Assembly (NCBI RefSeq): GCF_001612805.1
Contig: NZ_BDBD01000005.1
Span: 48,617 to 112,616 of the forward strand
Length of the DNA stretch: 64,000 nt
Source of the DNA: Nocardia coubleae NBRC 108252
Lineage (GTDB): Bacteria > Actinomycetota > Actinomycetes > Mycobacteriales > Mycobacteriaceae
Direction of reading: 5' to 3'
Shown here: piece by piece, positions 1 through 9,428 of the stretch
Numbering within the stretch: position 1 is the first letter of the stretch
Layout: each line of letters opens with the position of its first letter
The notes under the pieces: model-generated
Told to the model about the DNA's origin: nothing
Databases searched by the model: none
Seen by the model: the letters and a program-made list of their open reading frames with translations, nothing else
Position numbers and translations under genes: made by a program

Positions 1-1762
1 GGAGGATGTCGGCGTCGAAGGCCTCGTCCTCGCGCAACACCACCGCGCCCGCGTCCTCGAAAAGCTCCGCCGCATCAGCACCGGCCACGACGGCGACGAC
101 CCCTCGGTCAGCGACCCCATCGGTGGAAAGGGTGGTTCGCCCCACCGAGTTCGCGTCGACCGGAGCCGACTCCGGGTGGTCTCCGACGCCGTTGTGCGCT
201 GTGACGGCGAAGCTTTCGACCCGGATGGCGCTCAACGTCCCGACCGCGAGCCCCGCCTCGATCGCAGCGCCCGCGTCACGGCAGTGCACATGCGCAGACC
301 AGGTGGTATCCCCGTCGCCGACCACCACGACGGAATCGCCGAGCACCGCCAACCGCTCCCGCAATACCCCCGCGCCTACGTCATCCGTGCCGGAGATCAC
401 ATACATGACCTCGAAATGCGGGTCGGCGCCGCGCCCCCGGTCCTCGTCCCCGCGTAGACCGTCGCGGTCTCCGCGCACCCCGTCACGACCACAGAACGAC
501 TCGTCCAGGTCGCCGCCCGGCCCGCCCTCAACCCCGCGCGCCTCGTCATCCCGGCGTCCCGGCACTTCGCCATCCCGGCGCACCGCCGCCTCGTCATCCC
601 GGCGCCCCGCCGCCTCGTCATCCCGGCGTCCCGGCACCTCGCCATTCCAGCGCCCCGGCGCCTCGTCGTGGTCACCGCACGTCCCGGCGTGTGCGCCGAA
701 CCCACGACCACCGAGCGACGCACCGCGATCGCGCCGGGCATCGGCCCCACCCGCATGCGCGCCGACCGGCCTGGGCGGCTGCCCCCCACCACGACCGGGC
801 TCGGAAGCGCTGATCGACTGCCTGTGCCGACGCTCCGCACCCGTTGTCGGCGTCGCGCCGCCACCTCGCTCACGGGCGTAGGTATGGCGTTCGGGAGCCA
901 CACCGCACACCTCGGCGACGAGGCAGTCCAGTAGAACCAGCAGACCGCGCGCACCGGCGTCGACCACGCCCGCCGCCCGCAACACACCGAGTTGGGCGGG
1001 CGTCTCGTTCAGCGCGCGTGCGGCACCATCGGCCGCTGACTTCGCCACACCTTCGAGCGAGGAATCGCCGGACTCGGCAGCAGCTACCGCGGCGCGATCG
1101 AGCACCGTCAGAATCGTGCCCTCCACCGGCGCACTCAACCCCTGCCGCACCAGCACCGCCGCCCGCCGCAACGCCACCCGCAACCGTTCCCCGGTCAACG
1201 GCCCGGCCACCACCGCCTCGGCGATCCCCCGCAATACCTGCGAAAGAATGATCCCGGAATTGCCCCGCGCCCCGGCCGTGGCGCCACGGGCCAGCGCCTT
1301 CGCCACCTCCCCGGCCCGACCATCGCCCAGCGCGCCGCCGCCCGCGATCTCCGATCGCTCCCCGGGAACCGGCGTCTGCACAGCACGATCACCTGGCACC
1401 GCATCAGCCGACCGCGCGCCGGTCGAAGCCGGCACACCCGGCGGAGAGTCAGCCGACATGGCCTCAGCCGCCCCACCCGAAACCGCTCCACCCAGTGGCG
1501 CGACGGCTACCGAGTCGGTCGCATAACGCGTCTGCCCCGGCTCGGGCCGCACGCGCGACCGCTCCTGTGCATCGCCGTCGGTCTCGGCGGCAGCGAGGGC
1601 GGCCCGCATCGTGGCCAGGAGGTTGGTTCCGGTGTCGGAATCGGCGATGGGGAAGACGTTGAGGGCGTCGATCTCCGATCGGCGGGACTCGAGGCCCGCA
1701 CAGCAGGACCTGGCCCACGACAGCAGCGCGGCGCCGTCGAGCGCCTCGGGCACCTGCGTCAC
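1..1762 (-). CDS. DAK2 domain (DhaL/FakA-like) protein, C-terminus beyond the left edge
   Basis: The minus frame stays open from here to the window edge. Near the N-terminus it reads LNVFPIADSDTGTNLL, the nucleotide-binding signature of DAK2/DhaL-type phosphotransferases, related to the fatty-acid kinase subunit FakA. The DAK2 part spans roughly 1740 to 920. A charged Arg/Asp/Gly-rich linker covers about 870 to 430, and a second domain (about 425 to 1) resembles the FakA C-terminal region. GTG at 1762 follows GAGG at five bases and gives a start close to the family norm; GTG 1768, ATG 1804 and GTG 1849 are also in frame. The gene is divergent from rpmB. Family assignment is firm; substrate is not known. 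In mycobacteria recG follows, which would lie outside this window. Confidence 0.8.
   Translation of the reverse strand, partial: MTQVPEALDGAALLSWARSCCAGLESRRSEIDALNVFPIADSDTGTNLLATMRAALAAAETDGDAQERSRVRPEPGQTRYATDSVAVAPLGGAVSGGAAEAMSADSPPGVPASTGARSADAVPGDRAVQTPVPGERSEIAGGGALGDGRAGEVAKALARGATAGARGNSGIILSQVLRGIAEAVVAGPLTGERLRVALRRAAVLVRQGLSAPVEGTILTVLDRAAVAAAESGDSSLEGVAKSAADGAARALNETPAQLGVLRAAGVVDAGARGLLVLLDCLVAEVCGVAPERHTYARERGGGATPTTGAERRHRQSISASEPGRGGGQPPRPVGAHAGGADARRDRGASLGGRGFGAHAGTCGDHDEAPGRWNGEVPGRRDDEAAGRRDDEAAVRRDGEVPGRRDDEARGVEGGPGGDLDESFCGRDGVRGDRDGLRGDEDRGRGADPHFEVMYVISGTDDVGAGVLRERLAVLGDSVVVVGDGDTTWSAHVHCRDAGAAIEAGLAVGTLSAIRVESFAVTAHNGVGDHPESAPVDANSVGRTTLSTDGVADRGVVAVVAGADAAELFEDAGAVVLREDEAFDADIL
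533..676 (-). repeat. Six 24-bp tandem repeats coding an RRDDEAxG linker
   Basis: Inside the DAK2 gene six consecutive 8-residue units appear, read on the minus strand: GDHDEAPG, RWNGEVPG, RRDDEAAG, RRDDEAAV, RRDGEVPG and RRDDEARG. The DNA units are in frame (24 bases), so copy number can change without breaking the protein. They lie in the low-complexity stretch between the DAK2 domain and the C-terminal domain. Confidence 0.85.
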
Positions 1763-1890
1763 CGTCACCTCGTTCCCCGTCGGCCGTGCTCGCCCGCCGA
1801 GCATCGCAGCCAGGTTAGCGCCAGCGACCGACAGCAGTACCCTGACCACGGACGCACCCCGTGTCCGCGCTGTCGAGCAGGACACCCGGT

Positions 1891-1920
1891 TTGGAAGTTC
1901 CCGGGCGGGCCCGCTACGCT
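1891..1920 (+). promoter_or_regulatory. Probable rpmB promoter
   Basis: TTGGAA at 1891-1896 and TACGCT at 1915-1920 are separated by 18 bases, a reasonable SigA-type match. Transcription would start near 1927 and give a 5' leader of about 128 bases before rpmB. This is a visual match only. Confidence 0.4.
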
Positions 1921-2054
1921 TGCAGGGTTGCCTCGTGCGGCCTCGACAGGTCTGCGCTGGCCGATGCAAGTCGGCAAGGCATTTGACGACATCAGTTTCC
2001 GGTTCAGCGGCACACGTGCGCGCTGACCGCTTATGACATGAAGGAGCTCGCGAC

Positions 2055-2246
2055 ATGGCTGCCGTTTGCGACGTCTGCGCCAAGGGCCCCGGTTTCGGGA
2101 AGTCGGTCTCGCACTCGCACCGGCGCACCAACCGTCGCTGGAACCCGAACATCCAGACCGTGCGTGCGCAGGTTGCCCCTGGCAACACCCGCCGGATGAA
2201 CGTGTGCACCTCCTGCCTGAAGGCGGGCAAGGTCGTCCGCGGCTGA
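2055..2246 (+). CDS. rpmB: 50S ribosomal protein L28
   Basis: A 63-residue L28 of the large ribosomal subunit. It has the family pattern [18 protein letters not shown] and two CxxC pairs (CDVC near residue 5, CTSC near residue 52), so it is the zinc-binding (C+) form rather than the cysteine-free zinc-limitation paralogue. AAGGAG lies eight bases before the ATG. It is a single gene, divergent from the DAK2 gene as in mycobacteria, and followed by a hairpin with a T-tract. Confidence 0.97.
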   Translation: MAAVCDVCAKGPGFGKSVSHSHRRTNRRWNPNIQTVRAQVAPGNTRRMNVCTSCLKAGKVVRG

Positions 2247-2275
2247 TTTCCGGCCCGTACATTCTGCCGACAGTG

Positions 2276-2309
2276 CCCCGGCACCCTTCATGGGTTGTCC
2301 GGGGTTTTG
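2276..2309 (+). terminator. Rho-independent terminator after rpmB
   Basis: CCCCGG pairs with CCGGGG (inner CCC/GGG pairs, imperfect) and is followed directly by TTTT. It lies 30 bases past the rpmB stop and before the GNAT start. Confidence 0.7.
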
Positions 2310-2327
2310 TCGTCGAACGGGTGATTC

Positions 2328-2801
2328 GTGGCTGAGTGGCGGATCGCCCCGGCGGACGCCGCGCACATCACCGCGCTCGCGGCCTGCCACATCGCCAGCT
2401 GGCGGGAGGCCTACGACTCGCTGGTCCCCGCCCACCTGCTCGCCGCGTTCGATCTCGACAGTTCGGCGATCACCTGGGAACGCCGCCGCACCGACGACCG
2501 CTATCGGCTGCTCGTCGCCTGTCATGGCGACGACCTGATCGGCTTCGCCGCCGCGTCACGACAGCCGACCGGCAGCGAGCTGGAAGCGCTGTACGTGCGC
2601 GCGGCCTGGCACGGCACCGGCGTCGCCGACGACCTGCTCGCGGCCACCGTTCCCGATGCGCCCTGCACGCTGTGGGTGCTCGGCGACTATCCGCGCGCGC
2701 ACGCCTTCTACCGCAGGCACGGCTTCGCCGATACGGGTCTGCGCCGCACCGACCCGTTCACGCTGCTGCCCGAACAACAGTGGCGGCGCGCCCCTCGCTA
2801 A
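2328..2801 (+). CDS. GNAT family N-acetyltransferase
   Basis: A 157-residue single-domain GNAT. The pattern LEALYVRAAWHGTGVADDLL (about residues 85-104) is the acetyl-CoA pyrophosphate loop in the Q/RxxGxG/A region, here with GTG, and the C-terminal AHAFYRRHGFADTG is the usual beta6-beta7 end. GTG at 2328 is the start; an ATG at 2290 in another frame is not used. The substrate cannot be told. Its stop is 10 bases before the next gene, so the two probably share a transcript. Confidence 0.85.
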   Translation: MAEWRIAPADAAHITALAACHIASWREAYDSLVPAHLLAAFDLDSSAITWERRRTDDRYRLLVACHGDDLIGFAAASRQPTGSELEALYVRAAWHGTGVADDLLAATVPDAPCTLWVLGDYPRAHAFYRRHGFADTGLRRTDPFTLLPEQQWRRAPR

Positions 2802-2811
2802 TGTGACGGGC

Positions 2812-3585
2812 ATGAGTAGCGAACCGGTCGTCGTCGACGGCGTACTGCACCTGACCATCGCGACCGCGGCCGCGGGCACCTCCCTCGATTTCGACCTGAT
2901 CAACGCGGGCACCGCCGCCCTGCGTTCGCTCGGCGACGAGGTGGGCGCGATCCTGATCACCGGTGCGGGTGCCAACTTCTGCGCGGGCGGCAATGTCCGC
3001 CACTTCGCCGGTGCCGACGACCGAGGCGCTTTCCTGCACGAGCTGGCCACCCAGCTGCACGATTTCGTGCGTGCCCTGACCGCCGCACCCGTCCCGGTCG
3101 TCGCGGCGGTGCACGGTTGGGCGGCCGGTGCCGGCATGAGCCTGGTCTGCGCGGCCGACATCGCCATCGGCGGCCCGTCGACCCAGATGCGTCCCGCTTA
3201 CCCCGGAATCGGCTTCACCCCAGACGGCGGGATGTCGTGGTCGCTGCCGCGCATCGTCGGCGCCGGCCGGGCCCGCGAGATCCTGTTGACCGACGCCGTG
3301 ATCGGCGCCGAGCAGGCCGAACGACTCGGACTGCTCAGCCGGGTCGTCCCCGACGACGAGATCCGCACCGAGGCCCTGCGCGTGGCCACCGGCTTCACCA
3401 CGGGCCCCCGCGCCGCCTACACGGCCATGAAAAAGCTGCTGGCCCAGTCGCCGACGGCAACGTTGGACCAGCAGCTCGACGCGGAACGCGACAGCATCGC
3501 CGCCGCCGCGAACAGCAGCACCGGGCGCGAAGGCGTCGACGCCTTCGTCGCCAAGCGCAAGCCGGACTATCGCGGAGTCAATTGA
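2812..3585 (+). CDS. Enoyl-CoA hydratase/isomerase family protein
   Basis: A 257-residue crotonase-fold protein. The oxyanion-hole segments are visible as ITGAGANFCAGGNVR (about residues 49-63) and AAVHGWAAGAGMSLVCAADI (about 100-119), followed by the AERLGLLSRVVPD region. Length is normal for a monofunctional hydratase/isomerase, and the trimerising C-terminal helices are present. It would act on acyl-CoA thioesters in the cytosol. The exact substrate is not inferable. ATG 2812 is chosen because the family alignment starts there; upstream reading in the same frame runs through the GNAT gene. Confidence 0.88.
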   Translation: MSSEPVVVDGVLHLTIATAAAGTSLDFDLINAGTAALRSLGDEVGAILITGAGANFCAGGNVRHFAGADDRGAFLHELATQLHDFVRALTAAPVPVVAAVHGWAAGAGMSLVCAADIAIGGPSTQMRPAYPGIGFTPDGGMSWSLPRIVGAGRAREILLTDAVIGAEQAERLGLLSRVVPDDEIRTEALRVATGFTTGPRAAYTAMKKLLAQSPTATLDQQLDAERDSIAAAANSSTGREGVDAFVAKRKPDYRGVN

Positions 3586-3586
3586 C

Positions 3587-3838
3587 TCAGCACGCAGCGC
3601 CGAGGGCGCTGAAGGTGTTCTGCAGGATGCAGGTGATCTTGGCGTTGACGCCGGAGGAGATGGTCGAGGTGCCGGTGGAGGTCCATTCCTCGCCGACGGG
3701 GCTGGTCGCGACCGGGGTCGCCTGCTCGTTGTAGGGCTCGAGCTGCAGGCCCGCGGCCGAGGCCGAGCCCGCGCCCGCGGTGATGGCGGCGGCGACGGCG
3801 GCGGTCGCCAGTGCGGCGCGAACGGTTGTGGTGTGCAT
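3587..3838 (-). CDS. Small secreted protein of unknown function
   Basis: An 83-residue protein with a signal peptide: basic start, Ala-rich core, and probable cleavage after SASA near residue 27. The mature part is about 56 residues with two cysteines (CILQ and the C-terminal AAC) that could form a disulfide. ATG 3838 follows AGGAG at nine bases; a longer reading from 3859 lacks a ribosome site. No family is recognised. It lies 49 bases downstream of ung on the same strand. Confidence 0.65.
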   Translation of the reverse strand: MHTTTVRAALATAAVAAAITAGAGSASAAGLQLEPYNEQATPVATSPVGEEWTSTGTSTISSGVNAKITCILQNTFSALGAAC

Positions 3839-3887
3839 CCGGTTGTGCTCCTTCATCATTTTCTTCTCGTGCGGGCGGCACCCCGGG

Positions 3888-4571
3888 TCAGGGCAACCGC
3901 CAGTCGACAGGATCGGCGCCGAGTTCGTCGAGCAGTTCGTTGACCCGGGAGAAGGGTCGCGACCCGAAGAACCCGCGCGAGGCGGACAGCGGCGAGGGGT
4001 GTGCCGATTCGATGTAGGGGACCTCGGCGGCGACCAGGGTCGGCTTCAGCGAGCCCGCGTCCCGACCCCACAGCACGGCGACGAGGGGTTCGTCACGGTC
4101 GACGAGCGCGCGAATCGCCTGCTCGGTCACCGCTTCCCAGCCCTTGCCACGATGTGAGGCCGGGGTGCCGGGGGTGACGGTGAGCACTCGGTTCAGCAGC
4201 AGCACACCCTGATCCGACCACGGGCTCAGGTCGCCGCACTTGGGCGTATCGAAGCCGAGATCTTTGGTGTACTCGGCGAAGATGTTTGACAGGCTGCGCG
4301 GGATCGGCGAAACATCCGGCGCGACAGAGAAACTCAGTCCCATCGCATGGCCGGGAGTCGGGTAGGGGTCCTGGCCGACGATCAGCACGCGCACCGCGTC
4401 GAACGGGCGCCGGAACGCGCGGAGCACGTTCTCCCCGGCGGGTAGATATCCGCGTCCGGCGGCGTTCTCCGCGCGCAGGAACTCACCCATCTCGCTGATG
4501 CGGTCGGCAACCGGTTCCAGGGCCCGGGCCCAGCCCGGGTCGATGATCTCCGACAGTGGTTTGGCACCCAT
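3888..4571 (-). CDS. ung: Uracil-DNA glycosylase (family 1)
   Basis: A 227-residue enzyme that removes uracil from DNA in base-excision repair. The water-activating motif [16 protein letters not shown] is at about residues 67-82, and the Leu-insertion loop motif appears as [17 protein letters not shown] near residues 192-208. Length equals the mycobacterial enzyme. ATG 4571 is chosen because it gives the family N-terminus; the frame continues upstream into thiL-overlapping sequence without family similarity. It follows thiL by 11 bases. Confidence 0.97.
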   Translation of the reverse strand: MGAKPLSEIIDPGWARALEPVADRISEMGEFLRAENAAGRGYLPAGENVLRAFRRPFDAVRVLIVGQDPYPTPGHAMGLSFSVAPDVSPIPRSLSNIFAEYTKDLGFDTPKCGDLSPWSDQGVLLLNRVLTVTPGTPASHRGKGWEAVTEQAIRALVDRDEPLVAVLWGRDAGSLKPTLVAAEVPYIESAHPSPLSASRGFFGSRPFSRVNELLDELGADPVDWRLP

Positions 4572-4582
4572 GACCGCACAAC

Positions 4583-5560
4583 CTATCGTTTGCCGGGCTC
4601 GGCCGTGGCGCCTGCCCCACGGAACGATTCCCACCCAGTGGCACCGGCGGGCCGCGCGCCGTCGACGGTGACGCCGCTGCCTGCGGTAACGACGCCGATG
4701 GGCCGCCAGCCCGGCGGCAGCGCGGTCGCGGGCGACCACGTGCCGACGAACGCGTGGTCCTCTCCCCCGGCCAGAATCCATTGCCCCGCATCGGCTTCGA
4801 GCCGGGCGGCGACGGCGTCGAGTTCGGGGTCGGTGAGAGCGGCGGCGTGCACGTCGATCGCGACGCCGGAGGCGGTGGCGAGGTGGCCGAGGTCGGCGAG
4901 CAGCCCGTCGGAGACATCGGTGAGGGCGTTGGGGATGTGGACACCGAACACGTCGATCACCTCGGCGTAGGGCGGCTGCGGAACCCGGTGTGCCGCAAGC
5001 GCGTGCGCGAAGGCCGGATCAGAAACATCCGCCCCGCTGGACAATACGGCCAGACCCGCGGCCGACCAGCCGAGTTCACCTGCGACAGCGACGATATCGC
5101 CCTCGACCGCACCGGAGCGGGTGAGCGCACCCTGCCCACCGAGGTCACCGAACGCGGTCACCGAGATCACCAACTGCTCGCTGTGCACGAGGTCGCCGCC
5201 CGCGATGGAACCGCCGGCCCGCACGGCCTCGATCCACATGCCGTCGGCGATGCCCTCGACGACCCGTACCGGAGTGTCGCCGGGACAACCGAGCGCGACC
5301 ACGAAGCCGGTGGGACGCGCGCCCATCGCCACCACGTCGGCGGCGTTCTGCGCGATCGCCTTGCGCCCGATATCGGCGGGCGTCGACCAGTCGAGCCGGA
5401 AGTGCCTGCCCTCCACGAGCATGTCGGTGCTCACCACGAACCGGCCGTCGGGCGCGGCGAGCAGCGCGGCGTCGTCGCCCGGGCCGAGCAGCACGTGCGC
5501 GGCCTGCTCGCGACCGGCGTTGATCCGGTCGATCAAGGCGAATTCACCCAGCTCACGCAC
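4583..5560 (-). CDS. thiL: Thiamine-monophosphate kinase
   Basis: Phosphorylates thiamine monophosphate to the pyrophosphate cofactor. Family motifs are [39 protein letters not shown] and [14 protein letters not shown], with [10 protein letters not shown] near the C-terminus. The start is unsettled. GTG 5560 is the first conventional codon near the expected N-terminus but has no ribosome site. A strong GGAAGGAG (about 5594-5601) is placed six bases before an in-frame ATC at 5587. GTG 5668 and GTG 5701 would add non-family residues and intrude on the divergent gene's leader. Divergent from the DUF3515 gene. Confidence 0.93.
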   Translation of the reverse strand: MRELGEFALIDRINAGREQAAHVLLGPGDDAALLAAPDGRFVVSTDMLVEGRHFRLDWSTPADIGRKAIAQNAADVVAMGARPTGFVVALGCPGDTPVRVVEGIADGMWIEAVRAGGSIAGGDLVHSEQLVISVTAFGDLGGQGALTRSGAVEGDIVAVAGELGWSAAGLAVLSSGADVSDPAFAHALAAHRVPQPPYAEVIDVFGVHIPNALTDVSDGLLADLGHLATASGVAIDVHAAALTDPELDAVAARLEADAGQWILAGGEDHAFVGTWSPATALPPGWRPIGVVTAGSGVTVDGARPAGATGWESFRGAGATAEPGKR

Positions 5561-5707
5561 CGTCTGCGAACGGCTGTCCTCGCTGATGACCGACTCCTTC
5601 CCGCTGTGCTCCCGACCGACGAAATCGCCACGACGGTACCCTTTCGGAGGCGATCGGGCACCACCGACGGTGCGCGGCGCAGGCGACGAGGAAAGGACCA
5701 CGCGGCT

Positions 5708-6397
5708 ATGGCGGAATCGTCGGACCCGACAGCGGACGATCGCGACGAGGCGACCGGGCCCGAGGACACCGCTGAACCGTCAGCCCTCCGCAAAGCCTCT
5801 CCAGGAGCGGAAGCGGCCGACGACGCGAGCCACGACGACGACAGCGCCGACGACACACCGGCCGCCGACAGCCAGTACTCCCCCGCGCTGATCGCCACCG
5901 CCGTCGCCCTGCCCATCGTGCTGATCGTCGGCGTGCTCGTAGCCGCCTTCCTGATCCTTCGCGCACCCGTCGAACGCGAACCGCTCGCGCTGGGACCGGT
6001 CCCCGCCCCCGCCGCCGACGGCCCCGCCTGCGCGGCCCTGCTGCCCGCCCTGCCCGCCGACCTGGGCGACTACACCAAATCCACCCTCGCCGAACCGGCC
6101 CCGCCCGCCACCCGCGCCTGGCAACTGCCCGAGGGCGGGGAAGCGATCGTGCTGCGCTGCGGCCTGGACCGGCCGCTCGAATTCAACCGGGCCTCACCGC
6201 TGCAAGAGGTCGACGGGGTGAAGTGGTTCCAGATTCGCGACGAGACGGCCAAGACAGGCACATGGTTCGCCGTCGATCGCGAAACCTACATCGCCCTGAC
6301 AGTCCCCGACGGGTCGGGCACAGCCGCGGTGCAAACGGTCTCCGACACGATCACCGCGACCCTCCCCGCCCAACCGATCAACCCTGGCGAGCTGTGA
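5708..6397 (+). CDS. DUF3515 membrane-anchored protein
   Basis: A 229-residue protein with an acidic disordered head (residues 1-57), one membrane helix (about 58-85) and an extracytoplasmic domain with paired cysteines (CAALLPALPADLGDY and VLRCGL). This is the actinobacterial DUF3515 arrangement, conserved between thiL and ddl (Rv2980-like). Function is unknown. The start is ATG 5708 preceded by GGAAAGGA. It converges on ddl. Confidence 0.8.
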   Translation: MAESSDPTADDRDEATGPEDTAEPSALRKASPGAEAADDASHDDDSADDTPAADSQYSPALIATAVALPIVLIVGVLVAAFLILRAPVEREPLALGPVPAPAADGPACAALLPALPADLGDYTKSTLAEPAPPATRAWQLPEGGEAIVLRCGLDRPLEFNRASPLQEVDGVKWFQIRDETAKTGTWFAVDRETYIALTVPDGSGTAAVQTVSDTITATLPAQPINPGEL

Positions 6398-6417
6398 CAT
6401 TGGCGGCTGGCGCCGCG

Positions 6418-6510
6418 GGATTTTCGGCCCGGAAGGCCTCGAATCCGAGGGGCGATACTTCGGCTTCGCCGTTACGTCTCGCCCTTCGGATTCGAGGCGG
6501 CCGAAAATCC
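6418..6510. terminator. Long imperfect palindrome between convergent genes
   Basis: Arms GGATTTTCGGCC (6418-6429) and GGCCGAAAATCC (6499-6510) are exact complements. Inside them GCCTCGAATCCGAGGGGCGA (6436-6455) pairs with the segment at 6479-6498 with small mismatches. The whole forms a hairpin of about 30 base pairs with a 23-base loop. It sits between the stops of the DUF3515 gene and ddl, so a bidirectional terminator is the simplest role. Confidence 0.7.
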
Positions 6511-6530
6511 TTGGTGGTTTCGCCGCCGGG

Positions 6531-7625
6531 TCAGCGCAGGCCGGTTCCTCGGGCTACGGCGGTTTCGATGAGGGTGGACACCAGGGTGGGGTAGTCGATG
6601 CCGGTTGCTTCCCACATGCGGGGGTATTGGGAGATGGGGGTGAAGCCGGGCATGGTGTTGATCTCGTTGATCACCGGGCCGTCGGCGGTGAGGAAGAAGT
6701 CGACTCGGGCCAGGCCCTGGCAGTCCAGGGCGCGGAAGGCACGCACCGACAGGGCGCGGATCTCGTCGGCGATGGCGTCGTCGAGCTTGGCGGGCACGTC
6801 GAATTCGCACACGTCGTCGAGGTATTTGGTGGCGAAGTCGTAGAACTCGGGGGCCGCGGCGTCGGCGTCGGGCATGCGGATCTCGGAGACGACGCTGCCG
6901 CGCACGTCGCCGTCGGCGAATTCGAGGACACCGCATTCGACTTCACGCCCGACGATGCCCGCCTCGACGATCACCTTGGGGTCGTGAGCGCGGGCGGTGG
7001 CGACGGCGTCGTCGAGGGCCGACCAGTCGGTGATCTTGGTGATGCCGATGGACGAACCGCCGCGCGCGGGTTTCACGAAGGCGGGCAGGCCGATGCGGTC
7101 GCGTTCCTCGGCGGTCATGGTCTGCGTGCCGGGACGTAACACCACCTGGACACCGACCGGAAGCGATTCGGCGGCCAGCAGTTTCTTGGTGAATTCCTTG
7201 TCCATCCCGGCCGCGCTGGCCAGCACACCGGCACCCACATAGGGCACCCCGGCCAGCTCGAGCATGCCCTGCAGGGTGCCGTCCTCGCCGAACGGGCCGT
7301 GCAGGATGGGGAAGACCACATCGACGGTGCCGAGCGTGGCGGTCGGATCGTCCAGGGCGACGAGCGCGCCGGAACGGCCGGGGTCGGCGGCCAGGGTGAG
7401 CGCGGTGCCCGCGGCATCGACGGCGGGCAGTTCGCCGTGGCTGAGCGTGAGTTCACCGATCCCCTCGGCAAGCACCCAGCTGCCGGTGGTGGTGATCCCG
7501 ATAGGCACCACCTCGTAGCGCCGCGGATCGAGGTTGCGCAGGACGCTGCTCGCCGACACACACGAGACGGCGTGCTCGCTGCTGCGCCCGCCGAACACCA
7601 CAGCTACCCTGATCCGTTCCGTCAT
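6531..7625 (-). CDS. ddl: D-alanine--D-alanine ligase
   Basis: A 364-residue ATP-grasp ligase making D-Ala-D-Ala for peptidoglycan. Visible motifs are [17 protein letters not shown] at the N-terminus, [23 protein letters not shown] near 98-120, [13 protein letters not shown] in the ATP-binding part, and the catalytic end [18 protein letters not shown]. Length matches mycobacterial Ddl. ATG 7625 gives the family N-terminus [13 protein letters not shown]; longer readings upstream are not supported. gpsA lies 44 bases upstream on the same strand. Confidence 0.97.
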   Translation of the reverse strand: MTERIRVAVVFGGRSSEHAVSCVSASSVLRNLDPRRYEVVPIGITTTGSWVLAEGIGELTLSHGELPAVDAAGTALTLAADPGRSGALVALDDPTATLGTVDVVFPILHGPFGEDGTLQGMLELAGVPYVGAGVLASAAGMDKEFTKKLLAAESLPVGVQVVLRPGTQTMTAEERDRIGLPAFVKPARGGSSIGITKITDWSALDDAVATARAHDPKVIVEAGIVGREVECGVLEFADGDVRGSVVSEIRMPDADAAAPEFYDFATKYLDDVCEFDVPAKLDDAIADEIRALSVRAFRALDCQGLARVDFFLTADGPVINEINTMPGFTPISQYPRMWEATGIDYPTLVSTLIETAVARGTGLR

Positions 7626-7669
7626 GAACGTCACCGTAGTAGGTTCGCGCCGCCGCGGCGGCATCGGCC

Positions 7670-8665
7670 TTATTCGGGTTTCATGCGCCTGCCGAGCAGG
7701 CTGCCGACGGCCTCGTTCACCGAAAGTCCCTCGTGGCACACCTTGTGCACCGCGTCGGTCAACGGCATCTCCACCTGGTGTTCGGCCGCGAGCGCCCGCA
7801 CCGATGTGCACGACTTCACACCCTCGGCGACCTGACCGTTGGTCGCCTCCTGCGCGGCCTGCATCGACCCGCCCTGTCCGAGCACATACCCGAAGGACCG
7901 ATTGCGCGACAACGGCGAGGTGCAGGTGGCGACGAGGTCACCCACGCCGGCGAGCCCGGCCAGCGTCACCGGTTGCGCACCGAGCGCCACCCCGAGCCGC
8001 ATCACCTCGGCCAGCCCACGGGTGATGAGACTGGCCACGGAGTTGTCGCCGAGTCCCATGCCCGAGGCGATGCCGCAGGCCAGGGCGATGACGTTCTTAC
8101 ACGCGCCGCCGATCTCGCACCCGACCACATCGGTATTGGTGTAGGGCCGGAAATAGCCGGTGGCACAGGCATGTTGGGCCTGCTGTGCGCGTTCGGTGTC
8201 GGTGCAGGCGATCACGGTGGCCGCGGGCTGGCGTTCGACGATCTCGTGGGCGAGATTGGGTCCCGACAGCACCGCGATGCGGCCCTGTTCGGCGCCGGTC
8301 ACCTCCGCGATCACCTGGCTCATCCGCAGCAGCGTCCCGGTCTCGATGCCCTTGGCCAGGCTCATCAGCGTGGCATCGGCGCCGATATCGTCCTTCCAGT
8401 GGCCCAGATTGGCCCGCAGGGACTGCGACGGCACCGCGAGCACGACCAGATCCGCGCCGTCGAGCGCGATCCGGTGATCGTGGGTGGCCCGCACGGGCGG
8501 CAACTGCACGCCCGGCAGGTAGAACGGATTCTGATGCTCGGTGTCGAGCGCGCGAGCCACCTCTTCGCGCCTGGCCCAGATCGTCACCTCGGTACCCGCC
8601 TCGGCCAACACCTTCGCGAATGCCGTACCCCACGACCCAGCACCCATAACCGCAGCCCTCGTCAT
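7670..8665 (-). CDS. gpsA: Glycerol-3-phosphate dehydrogenase [NAD(P)+]
   Basis: A 331-residue enzyme that reduces dihydroxyacetone phosphate to sn-glycerol-3-phosphate for phospholipids. The Rossmann motif [13 protein letters not shown] is at residues 6-18; the catalytic-lysine region reads [19 protein letters not shown]. Substrate-binding [10 protein letters not shown] is also present. ATG 8665 starts directly on the Rossmann strand, as in the family. It is probably cotranscribed with ddl and divergent from fbiD, whose start is only 31 bases away. Confidence 0.97.
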   Translation of the reverse strand: MTRAAVMGAGSWGTAFAKVLAEAGTEVTIWARREEVARALDTEHQNPFYLPGVQLPPVRATHDHRIALDGADLVVLAVPSQSLRANLGHWKDDIGADATLMSLAKGIETGTLLRMSQVIAEVTGAEQGRIAVLSGPNLAHEIVERQPAATVIACTDTERAQQAQHACATGYFRPYTNTDVVGCEIGGACKNVIALACGIASGMGLGDNSVASLITRGLAEVMRLGVALGAQPVTLAGLAGVGDLVATCTSPLSRNRSFGYVLGQGGSMQAAQEATNGQVAEGVKSCTSVRALAAEHQVEMPLTDAVHKVCHEGLSVNEAVGSLLGRRMKPE

Positions 8666-8696
8666 CAGCCCAATATGCCATGCAAGGATCGAGACC

Positions 8697-9368
8697 ATGC
8701 ACACCGTGCACGCCGTGATGGCGGTCAAGCACCGAGACCGGGCCAAGAGCCGGTTGTCGGCCGTGCTCAGCGCCGACCAGCGCGCCCGGCTGGTGCTCGC
8801 CATGTTCGCCGACACCGTCGAGGCGGCCGCCGCCGTGCCCGCGATCGGTTCGCTGACCGTCGTCACTCCCGACGCCGTCGTCGCCGCCCGCGCACGCGAA
8901 CTCGGCGCACACGTCCTGGCCGAGCCGCCCGCCGACCGCGACCCCCTCAACACCGCCCTCACCGCCGCGGCCGACGACGTGCGCCACCGCAGTGGCCCGG
9001 TCCGCCTGCTCGCCCTGCAGGCCGACCTGCCCGCCCTGCGCACCGCCGAACTCACCGACTTCCTCGCCGTCGCGCCCGCCACCCGCGCGGTGGTGATCGA
9101 TCACACGGGGACCGGCACTTCGGCATTGCTGGCCGGTACCGCACCGGATGCGCTGGCACCACGTTTCGGCCCCGATTCGGCCCGCGCCCACCGCGAATAC
9201 GGCGCCGTCGTCGTGCCCGGCCACTGGCCGGGCCTGCGCTGTGACGTCGACACACCCGAGGATCTGGACGCCGTGCGCGCGCTCGGCGTCGGCGTCCACA
9301 CCGCCGACGCGCTGCGGGAGTTCGGAATCACCACCCACCGAAGCGATCCCGTCCGCACGGTGTGCTAG
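8697..9368 (+). CDS. fbiD: Phosphoenolpyruvate/2-phospholactate guanylyltransferase (F420 synthesis)
   Basis: A 223-residue CofC/FbiD nucleotidyltransferase. It makes the GTP-activated three-carbon unit (phosphoenolpyruvate in mycobacteria) used by FbiA in coenzyme F420 synthesis. Motifs are [13 protein letters not shown] near the start (nucleotide loop), LQADLPALR in the middle and [12 protein letters not shown] near the end. AAGGA lies eight bases before ATG 8697. It sits upstream of ppk1 and mutT1, as in M. tuberculosis Rv2983-Rv2985. Confidence 0.92.
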   Translation: MHTVHAVMAVKHRDRAKSRLSAVLSADQRARLVLAMFADTVEAAAAVPAIGSLTVVTPDAVVAARARELGAHVLAEPPADRDPLNTALTAAADDVRHRSGPVRLLALQADLPALRTAELTDFLAVAPATRAVVIDHTGTGTSALLAGTAPDALAPRFGPDSARAHREYGAVVVPGHWPGLRCDVDTPEDLDAVRALGVGVHTADALREFGITTHRSDPVRTVC

Positions 9369-9428
9369 CCGGTCGCCGCACCAGGAGTTCACCCGATGTC
9401 ATGCTGCGGACCACGCGGTCCGTAGGGG

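Noticed and set aside
533..676. CRISPR-like repeats near the left edge
   Set aside because: Units are 24 bases with no spacers and encode an in-frame protein repeat.
6..881. Plus-strand frame of 291 residues at the left edge
   Set aside because: Its Ser/Pro/Arg composition is the shadow of the DAK2 gene on the other strand.
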